Assembly (NCBI RefSeq): GCF_022179185.1
Contig: NZ_BPQJ01000020.1
Coordinates: 62,001-126,000, forward strand
Length of the DNA: 64,000 bases
Direction of reading: 5' to 3'
Source of the DNA: Methylobacterium frigidaeris
GTDB lineage: Bacteria > Pseudomonadota > Alphaproteobacteria > Rhizobiales > Beijerinckiaceae
The notes under the pieces were generated by a model, which ran no database searches, had not been told where the DNA came from, and worked only from the letters and a program-made list of their open reading frames with translations. Numbering within the stretch: position 1 is the stretch's first letter; each line of letters opens with the position of its first letter. The translations under genes were made by a program, and so were the position numbers. Shown here in pieces: positions 52,528-61,111 of the stretch.

Positions 52528-53526
52528 ATGTCGGACGCCAAGAAGCCGGGACCGAGCCAGGTCATCGAGCGCATCCTGACTCTCGAACTGGTGCGCGTCA
52601 CCGAGCGGGCCGCCGTGGCGGCGGCGCGCCTGCGCGGCCAGGGCAACGAGAAGGCCGCCGACCAGGCCGCCGTCGACGCAATGCGCCGCGAGCTGAACCG
52701 CCTGCCGATCGACGGCACGGTCGTGATCGGCGAGGGCGAGCGCGACGAGGCCCCGATGCTGTTCATCGGCGAGACCCTCGGCAACGGCTCCGGCCCGAAG
52801 GTCGACATCGCGGTCGATCCGCTGGAGGGCACCACCCTCTGCGCCAAGGACATGCCGGGCTCCGTCGCCGTGATGGCGATGGCCGAGGGCGGCACCCTGC
52901 TCGCCGCGCCCGACGTCTACATGCACAAGATCGCCATCGGCCCGGGCTACCCGGCCGGCACGGTGCATCTCGACGCGTCTCCTGAGGAGAACATCCACGC
53001 GCTCGCCAAGGCCAAGGGCGTGCCGCCGGCCGAGATCACCGCCCTCGTCCTCGACCGGCCGCGCCACACCGACCTGATCGCGGCGATCCGCCGGACGGGC
53101 GCGGGCGTGCGCCTGATCTCGGACGGCGACGTGGCCGGGGTGATCTTCACCACCATGCCGGAGGAGACCGGCATCGACATCTATCTCGGCATCGGCGCCG
53201 CACCCGAGGGCGTGCTGGCGGCGGGCGCGCTGCGCTGCATCGGCGGCCAGATGCAGGGCCGCCTGATCCTCGACACCGAGGAGAAGCGCGACCGCGCCGC
53301 CAAGATGGGCGTCTCCGATCCGAACCGCCTCTACGCCCTCGACGACCTCGCCCGCGGCGACGTGGTGGTGGCGCTCACCGGCGTGACCGACGGGGCGCTG
53401 GTCAAGGGCGTGAAGTTCGGGCGCAGCACGATCCGCACCGAGACGGTGGTCTACCGCTCGCATACCGGCACCGTGCGCCGGATCGAGGCCGAGCACCGCG
53501 ACTTCGACAAGTTCCACCTGAAGTAG
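52528..53526 (+). CDS. glpX: Fructose-1,6-bisphosphatase class II
   Basis: GlpX removes the 1-phosphate of fructose-1,6-bisphosphate in gluconeogenesis and, in some methylotrophs and autotrophs, also acts on sedoheptulose bisphosphate. The 332 residues match the family and include the metal-binding IGEGERDEAPML, the DPLEGTT signature, GAGVRLISDGDVAGVI and YLGIGAAPEGVLAAGAL. The ATG at 52528 begins at the usual N-terminus. It is followed directly by a perfect 42-base palindrome. Confidence 0.97.
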   Translation: MSDAKKPGPSQVIERILTLELVRVTERAAVAAARLRGQGNEKAADQAAVDAMRRELNRLPIDGTVVIGEGERDEAPMLFIGETLGNGSGPKVDIAVDPLEGTTLCAKDMPGSVAVMAMAEGGTLLAAPDVYMHKIAIGPGYPAGTVHLDASPEENIHALAKAKGVPPAEITALVLDRPRHTDLIAAIRRTGAGVRLISDGDVAGVIFTTMPEETGIDIYLGIGAAPEGVLAAGALRCIGGQMQGRLILDTEEKRDRAAKMGVSDPNRLYALDDLARGDVVVALTGVTDGALVKGVKFGRSTIRTETVVYRSHTGTVRRIEAEHRDFDKFHLK

Positions 53527-53534
53527 GACCTTTC

Positions 53535-53576
53535 GGATCAAGGGCCGCGCCGTGGTCACGGCGCGGCCCTTGATCC
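53535..53576. terminator. 42-base perfect palindrome after glpX
   Basis: Exact 20-base arms (53535-53554, 53557-53576) with a two-base centre begin eight bases after the glpX stop. It is probably a strong bidirectional-type hairpin terminator; no T-run follows, which is common in GC-rich genomes. Confidence 0.7.
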
Positions 53577-53631
53577 GGGGGCCTTTCCCCGCGACCCTGA
53601 CGGCGATTCCCCACGACAGGACCGCCGCCGG

Positions 53632-54081
53632 ATGCCCACCCTCACCATTCGCCCGCTGCGCCCCGACGAGCGCGCCGCCTGGGAGCCGCTCTGGCAGGGC
53701 TACCTCGCCTTCTACGGCGCCACGGTCTCCCCCGAGGTCAGCGATCTCACCTGGGCCCACCTGCACGATCCCGCCGAGCCGATGCATGCCCTCGTGGCCG
53801 AGCAGGAGGACGGCAGCGTGATCGGCCTCGTCCACTACATCTTCCACCGCTCGACCTGGACCGCCGGGCCGTATTGCTACCTGCAGGACCTGTTCACCGC
53901 GAAAGAGGCCCGCGGGAAGGGGGCGGGGCGGGCGCTGATCGAGGCGGTCTACGCGGCGGCACGGGAGGCGGGGGCGAGCCGGGTGTACTGGCTGACCCAG
54001 GAGGCCAACGTCACGGCGCGGGCGTTGTACGACACGCTGGCGGACCGGCCCGGATTCATCCAGTACCGGAAGATCTTGTAA
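53632..54081 (+). CDS. GNAT-family acetyltransferase
   Basis: A 149-residue GCN5-related N-acetyltransferase. It begins LTIRPLRPDERAAWEPLWQG and has the acetyl-CoA-binding loop ARGKGAGRALIEAV (Q/RxxGxG/A pattern) and the C-terminal TQEANVTARALYDTLADR helix typical of the family. Its resemblance is to small-molecule or amine acetyltransferases; the acceptor cannot be told. It lies just past the glpX palindrome and converges on the TPR lipoprotein gene. Confidence 0.92.
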   Translation: MPTLTIRPLRPDERAAWEPLWQGYLAFYGATVSPEVSDLTWAHLHDPAEPMHALVAEQEDGSVIGLVHYIFHRSTWTAGPYCYLQDLFTAKEARGKGAGRALIEAVYAAAREAGASRVYWLTQEANVTARALYDTLADRPGFIQYRKIL

Positions 54082-54098
54082 GTTCCGGCCGAGCGGCG

Positions 54099-54293
54099 CG
54101 CCGCGAAAAACCCTTCCGCCTCTGCGGGGGAGGGTGCCCTGCGGATGCGGGGCGGGAGAGTGGCAGCGCGACGCCGATCCAGGGAGCGCTCGTCACCACG
54201 GTCACGATCTCTCCGGAAGCGGCGTCCCCTCTCCCGGCCCCTGCTGACGCAGGGGCCACCCTTCCCCGCGGAGGGGGAGGGTTTTTCGCGGCG
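54099..54293. repeat. 195-base imperfect palindrome between convergent genes
   Basis: Outer arms CGCCGCGAAAAACCCT (54099-54114) and AGGGTTTTTCGCGGCG (54278-54293) are exact reverse complements. Similarity continues inward for about 22 more bases on each side. It fills most of the 282-base gap between the GNAT and TPR genes. Confidence 0.8.
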
Positions 54294-54363
54294 TCCGTGC
54301 AGACGAGAAAGGCTCCCGACGCGTCGCCGGAAGCCTCGTTCATCCGCGAAATCCGCGCTGCTT

Positions 54364-55245
54364 CTACCGGAACAAAGACGCCATCCCGCCCTGCATCCGC
54401 CCCAAGCCCTGCTTGGCGATCGCGTTGCCCTGGTCGATGGCGATGGCGCGCTGGTAGCTCTCCGTCGCCTCCTGGCGGCGGTTGGACTTCTCGTAGGCGA
54501 GACCCCGGTAGGCCCAGGAATCCGCGTCCTTGTTGTTGACGTTGAGGGCGGCGTTGTAGTCCTCTATCGCCTTGTCGTACTGGTTCGTGGCGATCAGGCT
54601 CTGCCCGCGGGCGGCGTAGGGCGCGCTCACGAAGGGATTGCGGTCGATGGCGGCATCGAAGTCGCCGATCGCGGCGCGATGCTGGCCCTGTGCCTGCCGC
54701 ACCAGGCCGCGGGCGTGATAGGCTTCCGCCGATTCCGGCGTCAGGCGGATCGCCTGGCTCAGGTCGCTGTAGGCGGCCTCGAAGTTCCCTTGCGCCCGCT
54801 GCAGGTTGGCCCGGCCGATATAGGCGGCGGTGTAGTTCGGATCGGCGGTGATCGCCTTGGTGAAGTCCTGCAACGCCGCATCGTTGCGGCCCGACTGGCG
54901 GTAGGCCAGGGCCCGGTTGCCGTAGGCCGAGGCCGAGTTCGGGTCGAGCTGGATCGCCTTGGTGAAGTCGGCTATCGCCGAGTCGAAGTTGCCCGCCCGG
55001 GCATAGGCCGCGCCGCGGGTGTTGTAGGCCGCCGCGTCGCTCGGATTGCGCTGGATCACGTCCGACAGCGAGGCGATGTTGACCTCGGTCGCCCCGGACT
55101 TGTCGGCCTCGACCACGGCGAATTGCCGCGTCGCGGTGGCACGGCTGACGGTGTCGCAGCCGGCGAGCGCCAGCGCGGTCAGCACGGTCGCCCCCAGCAC
55201 CCGGGCCGCCGGTGTCACGCGGCTCAAGCCGATCACGTTGTTCAT
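54364..55245 (-). CDS. TPR-repeat lipoprotein
   Basis: 293 residues with a lipoprotein signal peptide (lipobox LALAGC, lipid-bearing Cys at residue 30). About six tetratricopeptide repeats follow from residue 65, such as AAAYNTRGAAYARAGNFDSA, DFTKAIQLDPNSASAYGNRA and AEAYHARGLVRQAQGQHRAA. It should be anchored to the inner leaflet of the outer membrane, or to the inner membrane, and act as a protein-binding scaffold. It resembles NlpI-type lipoproteins in layout, but orthology is not claimed. Monocistronic; the upstream gene purK ends 284 bases away. Confidence 0.88.
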   Translation of the reverse strand: MNNVIGLSRVTPAARVLGATVLTALALAGCDTVSRATATRQFAVVEADKSGATEVNIASLSDVIQRNPSDAAAYNTRGAAYARAGNFDSAIADFTKAIQLDPNSASAYGNRALAYRQSGRNDAALQDFTKAITADPNYTAAYIGRANLQRAQGNFEAAYSDLSQAIRLTPESAEAYHARGLVRQAQGQHRAAIGDFDAAIDRNPFVSAPYAARGQSLIATNQYDKAIEDYNAALNVNNKDADSWAYRGLAYEKSNRRQEATESYQRAIAIDQGNAIAKQGLGRMQGGMASLFR

Positions 55246-55529
55246 CGCCCGCTCCCCCGGGGCGGCGCATCCTCGTCGCGCCGCGCACCTTCGCCATTCG
55301 CACGCACGCCCCGCCTGAGCCGCGGTCCCGGTGCCGGAGAACCATTCCGGATCGGGGTGAACGCCGGCTTAAAGCGATGCGTCCTCGACGCTTGTGCGGG
55401 ACGATGTGGCGAAGGTGTGGCCTCGCGCCGCCGCTGGGGCAGGGGAGGGCGCCGCGCCGGCAGGGTGTGGCCGCAAGGCCGCACCGCGGGGGGTGATCGG
55501 GGATCCGAACGATCGGATTCCGGCTTCGC

Positions 55530-56630
55530 TCAAGCCCCGGTCGTGACCCGGGTGACGTGGCCCATCTTGCGGCCGGGGCGAGCCTCGCCCTTGCCGTAGA
55601 GGTGGAGGTGGCGGCCCGGCTCGGCGAGGATCCGGGTCCAGTCCCCGGCCTGGTCGCCGATCAGGTTCAGCATCTCGACCGATCGGCCGGTGAGGGCCGG
55701 GCTGCCGAGAGGCCAGCCGCAGATCGCCCGGACGTGCTGGGCGAATTGCGAGGTCTCGGCCCCCTCGATGGTCCAGTGGCCGGAATTGTGCACCCGCGGG
55801 GCGATCTCGTTGACCACCACGCTCGCGCGGCCGTCCGGTCCGCGCACCAGGAACATCTCGACGGCCAGCACGCCGACATAGTCGAGCGCATCCGCGATGG
55901 TGCGGGCGATCGCCATCGCTTCGGCGGCCGTCTCCGGCGTCATGCCGGGGGCCGGCACGATGGTGCGGGCGAGGATGTGGTGGCGGTGCTCGTTGGCGCA
56001 CGGATCGTAGGCCGAGAAGCCGCCCTCCGCGTTGCGGGCGGCCACCACCGACACCTCGGCCTCGAAGGCGACGAAGCCCTCGAGGATGCAGGGCTGGTCG
56101 CGCAGCGAGGCCATCACGGCGGCGGGGTCCGGGACCGCGTCGCGCAGCATCACCTGCCCCTTGCCGTCATAGCCGAAGCGCCGGGTCTTCAGCACCGCCG
56201 GCAGGCCGATCTCCTCGACGGCATCCTTCAGGCCCGCGGCATCGTCCACCGCCCGGAACGGCGCCACCGGGATGCCGAGGCCGGCGACGAAGCTCTTCTC
56301 CGTCAGCCGGTCCTGCGTCGTCGCCAGCGCCGAGGCGCTCGGATGCAGCGGCCGGCGGGCGGCCAGGATCTCGGCGGCGGCGCGGGGGATGTTCTCGAAC
56401 TCGTACGTCACCACGTCGACGGAATCGGCGAAGGCCTGGAGCGCCGCCGCGTCGTCGTAAGCCGCGACCGTGCGCCGTCCCGCCACCTCGAAGGCCGGGC
56501 TGTCGGGATCGGGGCAGTAGATATGGGCCTTGAGACCGTACTGCGCCGCCGCGACCGCGATCATGCGGCCGAGCTGGCCGCCGCCGATGATGCCGATGGT
56601 CGCGCCGGGGGCGATAGGGGGCGTGCTCAC
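55530..56630 (-). CDS. purK: 5-(carboxyamino)imidazole ribonucleotide synthase
   Basis: PurK carboxylates aminoimidazole ribonucleotide with bicarbonate and ATP in purine synthesis. The 366-residue ATP-grasp protein shows GIIGGGQLGRMIAVAAAQYG, TYEFENIPRAAAEILAARRP, the central ATP-grasp segment VLKTRRFGYDGKGQVMLRD and NEIAPRVHNSGHWTIEGAET. It overlaps purE by four bases, the usual arrangement, so the two consecutive enzymes are cotranslated. Confidence 0.97.
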   Translation of the reverse strand: MSTPPIAPGATIGIIGGGQLGRMIAVAAAQYGLKAHIYCPDPDSPAFEVAGRRTVAAYDDAAALQAFADSVDVVTYEFENIPRAAAEILAARRPLHPSASALATTQDRLTEKSFVAGLGIPVAPFRAVDDAAGLKDAVEEIGLPAVLKTRRFGYDGKGQVMLRDAVPDPAAVMASLRDQPCILEGFVAFEAEVSVVAARNAEGGFSAYDPCANEHRHHILARTIVPAPGMTPETAAEAMAIARTIADALDYVGVLAVEMFLVRGPDGRASVVVNEIAPRVHNSGHWTIEGAETSQFAQHVRAICGWPLGSPALTGRSVEMLNLIGDQAGDWTRILAEPGRHLHLYGKGEARPGRKMGHVTRVTTGA

Positions 56631-57136
56631 GGGGCGCTCGTATCCGGGTGCTCGGCCACCGCCGCGCTCTGGTGGGCGCGCCAGGCGTCGAGCCGCTCGG
56701 CCAGGGCCTCGTCGGTCAGGGCCAGCACGGCGGCGGCGAGGAGCGCCGCGTTGACGGCGCCGGCCCGGCCGATCGCGAGCGTGCCGACCGGGATGCCGGC
56801 CGGCATCTGCACGATCGACAGCAGGCTGTCCTGGCCCGACAGCGCCTTCGACTCGACCGGCACGCCGAAGACCGGCAGCGGCGTCATCGCGGCCGCCATG
56901 CCGGGCAGGTGGGCCGCACCTCCGGCGCCGGCGATCACCACCCGGAAGCCGGCGGCCTTCGCACCCTTGGCGAAGGCGACCAGGCGGTCCGGGGTCCGGT
57001 GGGCCGAGACGATGCGGGCCTCGTACGGAACGCCGAGCGCGTCGAGGGTCTCGGCCGCGTGGCGCATCGTGGCCCAGTCCGACTGGCTGCCCATGATCAC
57101 CGCGACGGGGGGCGCTGCCGCCATCGTCAAGCGCAT
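56627..57136 (-). CDS. purE: N5-carboxyaminoimidazole ribonucleotide mutase
   Basis: PurE moves the carboxyl group of N5-CAIR to give CAIR, the step after PurK. The 169 residues show VAVIMGSQSDWATMRHAAET, IVSAHRTPDRL and VVIAGAGGAAHLPGMAAAMT, the class I signature. The start is either the ATG at 57136 or the one at 57124, which begins directly before the conserved region; the ribosome site does not settle it. A hexanucleotide repeat lies 87 bases upstream in the presumed promoter region. Confidence 0.96.
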   Translation of the reverse strand: MRLTMAAAPPVAVIMGSQSDWATMRHAAETLDALGVPYEARIVSAHRTPDRLVAFAKGAKAAGFRVVIAGAGGAAHLPGMAAAMTPLPVFGVPVESKALSGQDSLLSIVQMPAGIPVGTLAIGRAGAVNAALLAAAVLALTDEALAERLDAWRAHQSAAVAEHPDTSAP

Positions 57137-57222
57137 CCTCTAGAAAGCGCTGCTAAGCCGCGAGCGGGCCGCAGCCGATGGTTCCCGCAGTAGCGACGCG
57201 TTTGCATTCGTGCAAGCAGCAT

Positions 57223-57260
57223 GCAAACGCAAACGCAAACGCAAACGCAAACGCAAACGC
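57223..57260. repeat. (GCAAAC)6 hexanucleotide repeat
   Basis: Six full copies of GCAAAC plus two bases lie between purE (start 57136, minus strand) and the end of a DUF465 gene (57278, minus strand). The unit is a multiple of three, but the tract is non-coding, so length changes would alter spacing in the region upstream of purE. Confidence 0.95.
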
Positions 57261-57277
57261 TTGGCCAGGCCCGCCCG

Positions 57278-57496
57278 TCAGGCGATGATGTCCGGGGTGA
57301 GCTGGTCCTCCAGGAAGGTGATGCGGTCGCGCAGGGCGAGCTTGCGCTTCTTGAGGCGCTGGAGCTGCAGGCGGTCGCCGGCCATGACCCCGGACAGGGC
57401 CTCGATCGCGTCGTCGAGGTCGCGATGCTCCTCCCGGAGCCGCGCCAGCTCGCTCTCGAATTCCGCCGTCGATTCCGCACTCAACTCGAACGCCAT
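57278..57496 (-). CDS. DUF465 (YdcH-like) small coiled-coil protein
   Basis: 72 residues forming a predicted helical hairpin: FESELARLREEHRDLDDAIE, a short turn, then the highly characteristic basic segment RLKKRKLALRDRITFLEDQL. This matches the small DUF465/YdcH family, which is widespread in proteobacteria and of unknown function. The ATG at 57496 gives the family's usual length. It is divergent from a second DUF465 gene about 200 bases away. Confidence 0.85.
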   Translation of the reverse strand: MAFELSAESTAEFESELARLREEHRDLDDAIEALSGVMAGDRLQLQRLKKRKLALRDRITFLEDQLTPDIIA

Positions 57497-57698
57497 CGCC
57501 GCCCCAGCCCTGGAGAGAGGTGGCGAAGCATGAACCAGCCCCCGGCCTCCGGCAAGGGCGCCGGCAGGGTTGTGCAGCCCCTCTCGGGCCCGCCGCGCCT
57601 GCGGCGCATTACGCAGGTGCAGCAACAAATACCTTCGACATCGGCCGCGGGCTGTGGCAGGTTGGGTGTGTCACCTACATGACAGGAGGCAATGGCTG

Positions 57699-57884
57699 AT
57701 GTCGCTGCACACGCATCTCTCCGAGCTCGAGCGTAAGCACGAAGCCTTGGAGCGCGAGATCCAGGACGCAATCACCCACCTCTCCACCGACGACTTGCGA
57801 ATTGTAGAGCTCAAGCGGCGAAAGCTTCACTTGAAGGATGAGATCAGTCGTCTGCGGACGACGTCCACCCGCGTGATGCACTAG
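57699..57884 (+). CDS. DUF465 (YdcH-like) small coiled-coil protein
   Basis: 61 residues with the same helical hairpin (HLSELERKHEALEREIQDAI, then the basic IVELKRRKLHLKDEISRL). GGAGG lies about ten bases before the ATG at 57699, which supports this start. It is a paralogue of the protein encoded at 57278-57496 on the other strand. Function unknown; partner exchange between the two coiled coils is possible. Confidence 0.88.
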   Translation: MSLHTHLSELERKHEALEREIQDAITHLSTDDLRIVELKRRKLHLKDEISRLRTTSTRVMH

Positions 57885-58022
57885 CCCAGAAAAACCCGTT
57901 AGTGCCGCCGCGCCAGCGTTCGACGCGGCGGCCCCTGCCCCAGAGGCACGATCCACAGGCATGACAGAGCGGGCGGCGGGCCCCATGGGAGAGCCCGCGA
58001 CTGACAGCCCGCGCAAGCTTCG

Positions 58023-59666
58023 TCACAATGCCTTGGCCATCTCCCGCAGCACGAATTTCTGCACCTTTCCGGTCGAGGTCTTCGGCAGCTCCGTGAAGAC
58101 CACGTGCTTGGGCACCTTGAATCCGGCGAGAGACTGCCGGCACCAGCCGATCAACTCCTCGGCCGAGACCATCTCGGAGCCTTTCAGCTCCACGAAGGCG
58201 CACGGCGTCTCGCCCCATTTCTCGTCGGGCTTGGCCACCACCGCGGCCGCCGCCACCGCCGGGTGCTTGAACAGGGCCTCCTCGACCTCGATCGACGAGA
58301 TGTTCTCCCCGCCCGAGATGATGATGTCCTTCGAGCGGTCCTTGAGCTGGATGTAGCCGTCCGGGTGCTTCACCCCGAGGTCGCCCGAGTGGAACCAGCC
58401 GCCCCGGAAGGCGGCCTCGGTGGCACCCGGATTCTTGAGGTAGCCGCGCATCACCACGTTGCCGCGGAACATCACCTCGCCCAGGGTCTCGCCGTCGGCC
58501 GGGACGGGCTGCATCGTCTCGGGATCGAGCACGTCGAGGGCTTCGAGCGGCGGGTAGCGCACGCCCTGGCGCGCCTTGCGGGCGGCCTGCTCGTCCTTAG
58601 CCAGCGCGTCCCAGTCGGCGTGCCACTCGTTCACCACCGCCGGGCCGTAGGTCTCGGTCAGCCCGTAGACGTGGGTGACGTCGAACCCGGCCTCCGCCAT
58701 GCCGGCGAGCACGGCCTCCGGCGGCGGCGCCGCCGCGGTGAGGAAGGCGACACGGCGCGGCAGCGCGCGCCGCTCGGCCTCCGGCGCGTTGATGAGGAGC
58801 GACATCACGATCGGCGCTCCGCACAGATGCGTGACGCCGTGATCCGCGAGGGCGTCGTACATGGCCTTCGCCCGCACCTGCCGCAGGCAGACATGGGTGC
58901 CGGCCACCACCGACAGGGTCCAGGGAAAGCACCAGCCGTTGCAGTGGAACATCGGCAGGGTCCACAGATAGACCGGGTGCCGGCCGAGATTGCCCGCCAC
59001 GACGTTGCCGACGGCCAGGAGCGACGCGCCGCGGTGGTGGTAGACCACGCCCTTCGGATCGCCGGTGGTGCCGGACGTGTAGTTGAGCGTGATCGCGTCC
59101 CACTCGTCGCCCGGCATCGGCCAGGCGTAAGCCGGGTCGCCGGCGGCGAGAAAGTCCTCGTACTCGACCGTGCCGAGGCGCTCGCCCGGGCCGTCATATT
59201 CGGGATCGTCGTAATCGATCACCAGCGGAGTCACCCCGGCCTGCGCCAGGGCCGGGCCCATGGTGCGGGCGAATTCCCGGTCGGTGATCACCACCTTGGC
59301 CTCGCCGTGATCGAGGCAGAAGGCGATGATCGCGGCGTCGAGCCGGGTGTTGAGGGTGTTGAGCACCGCGCCGGCCATCGGCACCCCGTAATGGCACTCG
59401 ATCATCGCCGGGGTGTTGGCGAGCATCACCGCCACCGTGTCGCCCCGCCCGATCCCGCGGGCCCTCAACGCCGAGGCGAGGCGCCGGCAGCGGGCATAGA
59501 GGTCGCGGTAGCTGCGCGTGAGCCCGCCATGGATCACGGCCGTGTGGTCGGGGAAGACCGTGGCCGCCCGCTCGAGGAAGGTGAGGGGCGTGAGCGGCTG
59601 GTGGTTGGCCGGGTTCCGGTCGAGGCCGTGGTCGTAGATCGTCGAGGGGGCGGCGGGCGCGGGCAT
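58023..59666 (-). CDS. AMP-dependent acyl-CoA synthetase
   Basis: A 547-residue ANL-superfamily ligase. It has the P-loop-like YTSGTTGDPKGV, the adenylation motif VYGLTETYGPAVVNEWH, GGWFHSGDLGVKHPDGYIQL, the hinge DRSKDIIISGGENISSIEVE and the C-terminal catalytic Lys in PKTSTGKVQKFVL. It activates a carboxylic acid to its CoA thioester. Sequence style resembles medium-chain fatty-acid or methylmercaptopropionate (DmdB-like) ligases; the substrate is not certain. I start at the ATG at 59666, directly before the conserved region. Confidence 0.92.
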   Translation of the reverse strand: MPAPAAPSTIYDHGLDRNPANHQPLTPLTFLERAATVFPDHTAVIHGGLTRSYRDLYARCRRLASALRARGIGRGDTVAVMLANTPAMIECHYGVPMAGAVLNTLNTRLDAAIIAFCLDHGEAKVVITDREFARTMGPALAQAGVTPLVIDYDDPEYDGPGERLGTVEYEDFLAAGDPAYAWPMPGDEWDAITLNYTSGTTGDPKGVVYHHRGASLLAVGNVVAGNLGRHPVYLWTLPMFHCNGWCFPWTLSVVAGTHVCLRQVRAKAMYDALADHGVTHLCGAPIVMSLLINAPEAERRALPRRVAFLTAAAPPPEAVLAGMAEAGFDVTHVYGLTETYGPAVVNEWHADWDALAKDEQAARKARQGVRYPPLEALDVLDPETMQPVPADGETLGEVMFRGNVVMRGYLKNPGATEAAFRGGWFHSGDLGVKHPDGYIQLKDRSKDIIISGGENISSIEVEEALFKHPAVAAAAVVAKPDEKWGETPCAFVELKGSEMVSAEELIGWCRQSLAGFKVPKHVVFTELPKTSTGKVQKFVLREMAKAL

Positions 59667-59831
59667 GGCGGCACTCTTCGGGGCGGTGGGGCACGGGGAG
59701 CGGTGTCGCACGCCCCTGCCGGCATGATGATCGGACATTCGGTCGAATCAAGCGCGGCGAGACCGTCCCGCCGCGCGATCCCCGGACGCCCGTCATCCGC
59801 TTGCGTGCAATCCCCCGCGCGGTCGGGGGTG

Positions 59832-60857
59832 CTACGCTGCCGTTCGCGCCGGCAACCGATACCCTGGAGCATCCCCGATCCGCTCACTCAGCATCGCCTC
59901 GACCCGGTCGAGCCCGTCCCCCGGCAGCGACGCGCTGGCGGCGAGGCCGTAGACCTCCCAGCCGACCGATACGAAGCCGAGGCCGAACCGCTCCGCCGCG
60001 GCGCGGGCGCCCAACCCCGCATCGGCCGCGCCGGACGCGATCACCGCCGCCACCGCCTGGTGGGTGAACTCCTCCAGCCCGTAGCCGACGATCGCCTCCG
60101 GCGGGATCCCGGTCTCGGCGAGCAGCCGGTCGAACCAAGCCCGGGTGCCCGAGCCCTTCTGCCGGTTGACGAAGCGGGCCTTCGTCGCGCGCAGGTCCGC
60201 GGTCGTCTCCAGCCCGAGCGGATTGCCGGCGGCGACGAGCCATCCCTGCTCGCGCTCGAACAGCGGGCGGACCCGGAAGGCCGGGTCGGCGACGAGGTCG
60301 GAGAAGGGCGGGCCGGCCGCTGCGGGCCCGACCGCCCCGCAATGGAAGCCCGCCGCATCGGCGCGCCCGTCCATGAGCCGCATTACCGCGTCCCGGCTGC
60401 CCATCACGGCGACCTCGGCCCCGCCCCACTGCGCCAGCACCTCCATCAGCAGGGGGTCGTGGCTCGCCGCCAGGGCGAGGCGCCGCGGGTGCTCAAGCAG
60501 GGCGGCGAGGCGGGCCTGCATCGCCCGGGTCTCGCGGGCGAGCGGCAGGGCCAGGCCCTCGGCCGCGCCCGCCAGTGCCTCGTGCAGGGCGGCGCCGGTT
60601 TCGGTGAGCGTGGTGCCGTGGCCGCGGGTCTTGCGCACGAGCGGGCGGCCGACATCCGCCTCCAGCGCCCGGACGCGCTCCCAGACAGCGCGGTAGGACA
60701 GGCCGATCTCGGCGGCCGCACCCTGCACGGAGCGGGTCCGGGCGATCGCCCGCAGGAGCGCGAACGTCTCGGCGACGGCGATGCGCGCCCGGCCGATCCG
60801 CAGCGAGCCGCCGAGCCCGAGTTCGATTACGGGACCTTCATCGGCCGGTATCGTCAT
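59832..60857 (-). CDS. ModE-type HTH regulator with periplasmic-binding-like domain
   Basis: 341 residues. An N-terminal winged helix resembles the LysR/ModE type (ETFALLRAIARTRSVQGAAA, SYRAVWERVRALEADVGRPL, GTTLTETGAALHEALA). A C-terminal substrate-binding-protein-like domain (about 130-335) includes FVNRQKGSGTRAWFDRLLAE and GYGLEEFTHQAVAAVIASGA. The fusion is the MolR/COG1910 type, in which a molybdate- or related-anion-binding fold senses the ligand in the cytoplasm. It probably regulates molybdate- or tungstate-linked genes, such as formate dehydrogenase, but none is in the window. The ATG at 60857 is preferred; a longer start upstream encodes an implausible Arg/Gly-rich leader. Confidence 0.85.
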   Translation of the reverse strand: MTIPADEGPVIELGLGGSLRIGRARIAVAETFALLRAIARTRSVQGAAAEIGLSYRAVWERVRALEADVGRPLVRKTRGHGTTLTETGAALHEALAGAAEGLALPLARETRAMQARLAALLEHPRRLALAASHDPLLMEVLAQWGGAEVAVMGSRDAVMRLMDGRADAAGFHCGAVGPAAAGPPFSDLVADPAFRVRPLFEREQGWLVAAGNPLGLETTADLRATKARFVNRQKGSGTRAWFDRLLAETGIPPEAIVGYGLEEFTHQAVAAVIASGAADAGLGARAAAERFGLGFVSVGWEVYGLAASASLPGDGLDRVEAMLSERIGDAPGYRLPARTAA

Positions 60858-61111
60858 CGGGAGCCCATCGCAACGTCCTCTTCCCTCCGGAGCGTGCCTG
60901 CCGCAATGCGGCGCGCGGCTGCCGGACCACAACCCACCCTTGTGCGCTGGCCCGGCGCGACGCCGCCGGGTGGGGCAGCCTGCACCATCGGCAGGAGACA
61001 TCCTATTGATGTCCGCAAAGCGGCATCGTACCGCCGATGATCTCGCACGCGCCGCGCGGCGTGCCGCCGGCCCGCCCCGGCTGCGAGGCCCGTAGGGAGG
61101 CCGACGACCGC

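Noticed and set aside
57223..57260. GCAAAC tract as DnaA boxes or a coding repeat
   Set aside because: The unit does not match the DnaA box, and the tract lies outside the supported genes.
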